Below, one piece after another: positions 7,166 to 9,443 of a stretch of DNA of 9,443 nt (positions are counted from its first letter, which is position 1; each line of letters opens with the position of its first letter). A program made the translations under genes and the position numbers. The notes below the pieces were generated by a model. The model saw only the letters and a program-made list of their open reading frames with translations. It made no database searches and was not told the origin of the DNA. The stretch lies in contig JAVKGX010000020.1 of NCBI GenBank assembly GCA_031432545.1, positions 1 to 9,443 of the forward strand. The letters run 5' to 3'. This DNA comes from Armatimonadota bacterium. Lineage in GTDB: Bacteria > Sysuimicrobiota > Sysuimicrobiia > Sysuimicrobiales > Sysuimicrobiaceae.

Positions 7166-8370
7166 CGGAACACCCCCAGGATGCCGGACAGGATGCTCAG
7201 GAAGATCTGCAGCCCCGCCAGTCCGTGCTGCGGGACGACCACCACGTCGCCGGGGCGCACCACGAGGTGTTGCGCGGGGTTGTTCCCCCGCATCAGGGAC
7301 GCCAGATCGACGCTGATCAGCGCCCCGCCGTTGGCCATCGGCTCCACCTTGACACCGGCCACCATCCGGTCGGGACCGGCCACGCGGCGGACGATGTGGG
7401 CGGTTTGGGCGTTGCCGATGGGACGCTGCACCGGACCGCCGGCCATCGCCAGGGCCTGCAGCAGCGTGACCTCGCCCTTGACCTGGAACACGCCGGGGTT
7501 GTTGACGTCCCCCAAGACGTAGATCTTGTCGTTGGTCTCCTCGGGGATGAACAGCGTGTCGCCGGCCTGCAGGACGACGTTGTGGCTCATGTCCTGACGC
7601 AGCAGCAGGCTGTCCAGGGCCAGCGGCTGGGTCTCGCGTGCGCCGCGCACCAGCCGCGCCCCGGTGACGGACGCCCTCTCGGTCAGCCCGCCGGCCAGCA
7701 AGAGGGCGTCGAGGACCCGCGTCTCCCCCTTCAGCCGGTAGCGGCCGGGTTTGGCGACCTGACCGATCACGTTCACGATGTTGACCAGGTCCTCGGGAAC
7801 CACCAGCGTCTCGCCGCCCTGCAGCTTTACGTTCAGTTCCTCGTCGCCGTCGAGCAGGCGATCGAGGTCGATCCTCATCGGCGGACGACCCGGTCGGAGG
7901 AGCTGCGCTTCCTTGGCAGCGGCTGCCTCGGTGAGCCCGCCGGCGGCGGCGAGCAGATCCAGAAGGCGCGCGCCGGGCATTAGGTCGAACGACCCCGGTC
8001 GGGCGACCTGACCGAGAGCCGAGGCGCGAATGCGATGCAGATCCTTCACGATCACGCTGACCTTGGGGTTCACGATGTAGGAGGCGTACCTGCGGCTCAG
8101 CACACGCGTGAGCTGCTCCACGGTCAGCCCGGCGGCGGTCACCGAGCCGATCAAGGGCAACATGATCCCGCCGTCCGGCCGGATCGTCACCGTACGCGTC
8201 AGGTCGGCGTAGAACCACACCGACACCTCGATGACGTCTCCGGGCTGCAGGACGTACGTCGCCGACACCTGTGCCGGGGACGGGATCCCCAGCGCCAGGA
8301 CGAGCACCACCGCCAGCAACACGGCGCTGCCGGCACGCGCTCGGTGGGGACCGCACTGTGGTCGCTTCAT
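7162..8370 (-). CDS. Wza-like polysaccharide export protein (Poly_export plus three SLBB repeats)
   Basis: A 402-residue secreted protein that would form or line the polymer exit channel across the periplasm and outer membrane. N-terminal signal peptide: basic MKRPQCGPHRAR, hydrophobic core about 14-29, likely cleavage near SPAQVSA (31-37). The Poly_export domain spans about 38-108 (YVLQPGDVIEVSVW, then IRPDGGIMLPLIGSV). Three SLBB repeats follow, starting near ALGQVARPGSF (118-128), VIGQVAKPGRY (201-211) and VLGDVNNPGVF (285-295), each ending with an AGG-type turn. The C-terminus LAGLQIFLSILSGILGVF (384-401) is a hydrophobic or amphipathic helix, reminiscent of the membrane helix of Wza. There is no lipobox; the only early cysteine, C6, precedes the hydrophobic core. 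The ATG at 8370 has AAGGAG (8378-8383) seven bases upstream. Confidence 0.94.
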   Translation of the reverse strand: MKRPQCGPHRARAGSAVLLAVVLVLALGIPSPAQVSATYVLQPGDVIEVSVWFYADLTRTVTIRPDGGIMLPLIGSVTAAGLTVEQLTRVLSRRYASYIVNPKVSVIVKDLHRIRASALGQVARPGSFDLMPGARLLDLLAAAGGLTEAAAAKEAQLLRPGRPPMRIDLDRLLDGDEELNVKLQGGETLVVPEDLVNIVNVIGQVAKPGRYRLKGETRVLDALLLAGGLTERASVTGARLVRGARETQPLALDSLLLRQDMSHNVVLQAGDTLFIPEETNDKIYVLGDVNNPGVFQVKGEVTLLQALAMAGGPVQRPIGNAQTAHIVRRVAGPDRMVAGVKVEPMANGGALISVDLASLMRGNNPAQHLVVRPGDVVVVPQHGLAGLQIFLSILSGILGVFR

Positions 8371-8472
8371 CTTCGGTCTCCTTTCCTCGCGGGCAGGGCT
8401 CCGCCGCAGACGTGCACCGGGGAGAACCCCAGCGGACGCCAGACGGTCGGGGGATGTGACCTTCGGCGAACC
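8371..8472 (-). promoter_or_regulatory. Structured leader between the NusG-like gene and the export gene
   Basis: The longest non-coding gap in the cluster, 102 bases. It holds a hairpin at 8415-8434 (CGCTGGGG, loop TTCT, CCCCGGTG; eight pairs including two G-U), and the 3' arm of a perfect hairpin over the NusG-like stop codon (8467-8485). The AAGGAG ribosome site of the export gene is at 8378-8383. No T tract follows either hairpin, so intrinsic termination is not shown. I see no convincing -35/-10 promoter. A role as antitermination, pause or attenuation element for the adjacent NusG paralogue is inference. Confidence 0.4.
8415..8434 (-). promoter_or_regulatory. Stem-loop in the leader of the export gene
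   Basis: On the minus strand CGCTGGGG pairs with CCCCGGTG around a TTCT loop, four G-C pairs nearest the loop and two G-U pairs further out. UCUCC in its loop and 3' arm can also pair with the GGAGA of the downstream ribosome site, so an alternative fold is possible. The stem is plain in sequence; the function is not. Confidence 0.45.
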
Positions 8473-8485
8473 CTATGCGGGTTCG
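8467..8485 (-). promoter_or_regulatory. Perfect hairpin spanning the stop codon of the NusG-like gene
   Basis: CGAACCC, loop GCATA, GGGTTCG: a seven-pair uninterrupted stem whose loop carries the first two bases of the TAG stop; the third stop base opens the 3' arm. No following T tract is present, so it is not a standard intrinsic terminator. It may be a pause, attenuation or RNA-stability element ahead of the export genes. Confidence 0.45.
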
Positions 8486-9006
8486 AGGTCGAGCGCATCG
8501 ACCTCCACGCAACTCGGGTGCCCCAGCAAATGCAGCAACACCCGCACCCGCCCGGCACGGGACACCGGGCGGTCGAAGATGGCCTCCAGACCCTCCAGCG
8601 GTCCGCGGCGGATCCGGACGCGCGAACCCGCGGCGAACCGAAGCGACGGGCGCACGAAACCGAGCCCGGCGACCTTCTGCCGGATCGCCTCGATCGCCGA
8701 GGACGGCACGGGTACGGGCACCCCGTCGACACCGACCACGCGACGGACCCCGGGACTCCAGCGGACCGCGTTCCACGAGACGGGATCGTGTTGGGGCGGT
8801 GCGACGTGCACGAACAGGTAGCCGGGAAACAGCGGCTCCAGGGAGGACCTGCGCCGTTCCCGGTACTGACGAACGACTTCGATCTGGGGCAGGAACGTAC
8901 GCACGCCGCGCGCGGTCAGGCTCCGGGCGACATTGTGCTCCTGGCTGCGCTTGGCGTGGACCGCGTACCACGACGCCTGCGCTTCGAAGCAGGAGATCTC
9001 AGTCAA
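8473..9006 (-). CDS. Specialised NusG-family transcription antitermination factor
   Basis: A 177-residue NusG paralogue. The NGN domain (about 11-98) opens with SWYAVHAKRSQEHNVARSL (12-30) and has the family's LEPLFPGYLFV (56-66). The KOW domain (about 124-175) has AGSRVRIRRGPLEGLEAIF (126-144). Such paralogues (RfaH, UpxY, LoaP, TaA) bind RNA polymerase and let it run through long polysaccharide or secondary-metabolite operons. This is taken as a paralogue, not housekeeping nusG, because the neighbours are capsule genes and not secE or rplK. The start is TTG at 9006: TTGA (9003-9006) overlaps the stop of the preceding small gene, and GAGGGA (9014-9019) lies seven bases upstream. A longer version into the preceding gene would add sequence that does not resemble NGN. 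The stop TAG sits in a hairpin. Confidence 0.9.
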   Translation of the reverse strand: MTEISCFEAQASWYAVHAKRSQEHNVARSLTARGVRTFLPQIEVVRQYRERRRSSLEPLFPGYLFVHVAPPQHDPVSWNAVRWSPGVRRVVGVDGVPVPVPSSAIEAIRQKVAGLGFVRPSLRFAAGSRVRIRRGPLEGLEAIFDRPVSRAGRVRVLLHLLGHPSCVEVDALDLEPA

Positions 9007-9236
9007 GGGTCGGTCCCTCGCTTTTTGGGGTGGTCGCCGAGCGCGATCCAAGCGCCGGGATTCGGAGCGCGCACCTCGAGCAGCAAACACAGCTGCCGGT
9101 CTCGGTTGTCGGAGCGAACGGCGCAAATGCCCTTGACCAGCCACGATGCCCCTTCGTGCGTGAAGGTGCGACCCATGGCGCGGCGTCGGCGGCCCAGCGC
9201 GCCCGTCGTGACGAACAGCACTCGGTCACCGCTCAC
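9003..9236 (-). CDS. Small conserved-looking hypothetical protein, 77 residues
   Basis: I do not recognise this protein with confidence. It is cytosolic with no membrane segment or signal peptide. After a basic N-terminal part (GALGRRRRAMG, 13-22) comes RTFTHEGASWLVKGICAV (23-40) and then LCLLLEVRAPNPGAWIALGD (49-68), which alternate like strands of a small beta domain; two cysteines (38 and 50) are present. The tail KKRGTDP is polar. It starts at GTG 9236 with GAGGGA (9241-9246) four bases upstream, overlaps the LuxR gene end by 11 bases and shares TTGA with the NusG-like start. This tight fit on both sides favours a real gene over a competing frame at 8999-9229. It may be an accessory regulator, but no function is shown. 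Confidence 0.6.
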   Translation of the reverse strand: MSGDRVLFVTTGALGRRRRAMGRTFTHEGASWLVKGICAVRSDNRDRQLCLLLEVRAPNPGAWIALGDHPKKRGTDP

Positions 9237-9443
9237 CGTCTCCCTCGTCCGGACGCGCGCCGCCCGTCGGCTGGCCGTGCCCGAAAGATCCTCTGGGGCG
9301 AGGCCGCCACCCGCTCTGGAGCATGTACACGACCGCCTGCGTCCGGTTGCGCGTGCCGGTCTTGCGGAAGATCGACCGTATGTGACTCTTGACGGTCGTC
9401 GGGCTGAGGTACATCCGGCGGGCGATCTCCTGGTCGGTCGCGC
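9226..9443 (-). CDS. LuxR/FixJ-type HTH transcriptional regulator, C-terminal end only
   Basis: Only the last 71 complete codons lie in the window; the gene enters from the right edge. The readable part begins with the core of a GerE/LuxR helix-turn-helix: ATDQEIARRMYLSPTTVKSH (20 residues) then IRSIFRKTGTRNRTQAVVYM, with the scaffold residues EIA, S-TVK-H and K-G--R--A typical of this domain. It would bind DNA as a dimer. The N-terminal sensor or receiver domain is outside, so whether it is a response regulator is unknown. A proline/glycine-rich tail of about 30 residues follows the domain. Its position at the head of the cluster suggests control of polysaccharide genes, by inference. An ATG inside the domain (9414) is not the start. 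Confidence 0.9.
   Translation of the reverse strand, partial: ATDQEIARRMYLSPTTVKSHIRSIFRKTGTRNRTQAVVYMLQSGWRPRPRGSFGHGQPTGGARPDEGDGER

Noticed and set aside
8394-8405. Minus-strand GGCGGAGCCCTG resembling the RfaH ops element (GGCGGTAGNNTG)
   Set aside because: It matches only at both ends or with a one-base gap, and in DNA this GC-rich such partial matches are expected. RfaH itself belongs to a different group of bacteria. I keep the hairpins as the better candidate element.
5630-8971. A single open frame of more than 1,100 codons on the minus strand through the export gene and chain-length gene
   Set aside because: Only the part from ATG 7165 resembles a protein family (Wzz). The upstream part is a high-GC shadow frame within the export and NusG-like genes, with Arg/Pro/Gly-rich low-information sequence.
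8999-9229. Alternative minus-strand frame of 76 codons between the LuxR and NusG-like genes
   Set aside because: Its product is Cys/Arg/Ser-rich without patterned hydrophobics, whereas the overlapping frame 9003-9236 looks protein-like, has a ribosome site and meets the NusG-like start at TTGA.
1-9443. CRISPR arrays, tRNA or rRNA genes, insertion sequences and attachment sites
   Set aside because: No direct-repeat array, transposase-like protein, terminal inverted repeats or tRNA-like fold was noticed by eye on either strand.

Overview
The window is one tightly packed, leftward (minus-strand) exopolysaccharide or capsule gene cluster of the Wzx/Wzy-dependent type. Ten genes lie on the minus strand, and I see none I can support on the plus strand; the many plus-strand reading frames are shadows expected in DNA this rich in G and C. 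Very high GC, Ala/Arg-rich proteins and use of GTG and TTG starts suggest a high-GC bacterium. The outer-membrane-type export protein, with a C-terminal amphipathic segment, hints at a diderm envelope. I cannot name the phylum from sequence alone.

In the order of transcription (right to left) there is first a regulatory block. It holds the C-terminal end of a LuxR-type HTH response regulator cut by the window edge, a 77-residue unknown protein that overlaps its end, and a specialised NusG paralogue (NGN plus KOW) starting at a TTG that overlaps the unknown gene's stop. A 102-base gap follows, the largest in the cluster, and it contains two hairpins. Such a position suits a cis-acting RNA or pause element for the NusG-like factor.

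Next comes the export and length-control block: a Wza-like protein with a signal peptide, a Poly_export domain and three SLBB repeats; a Wzz/GumC-type chain-length protein; and a separate CpsD/CapB-type P-loop protein. The last lacks the Walker A lysine and has no C-terminal tyrosine cluster, so it probably is not a working tyrosine kinase.

The assembly block follows: a Wzx-type flippase, a small NMP-kinase-like P-loop protein of unknown substrate, a Wzy/WaaL-type polymerase or ligase, and a GT4 glycosyltransferase of the CapM type. No priming sugar-phosphate transferase is present and only one glycosyltransferase is seen, so the cluster almost certainly continues past position 1.

Several joints are 4-base stop/start overlaps (ATGA, GTGA, TTGA) and the other gaps are short, so the genes are probably one polycistronic unit with coupled translation. 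Together they would flip lipid-linked repeat units (Wzx), polymerise them (Wzy), set chain length (Wzz with the CpsD-like partner) and export the polymer (Wza-like), under two-layer control by the LuxR regulator and the NusG paralogue.
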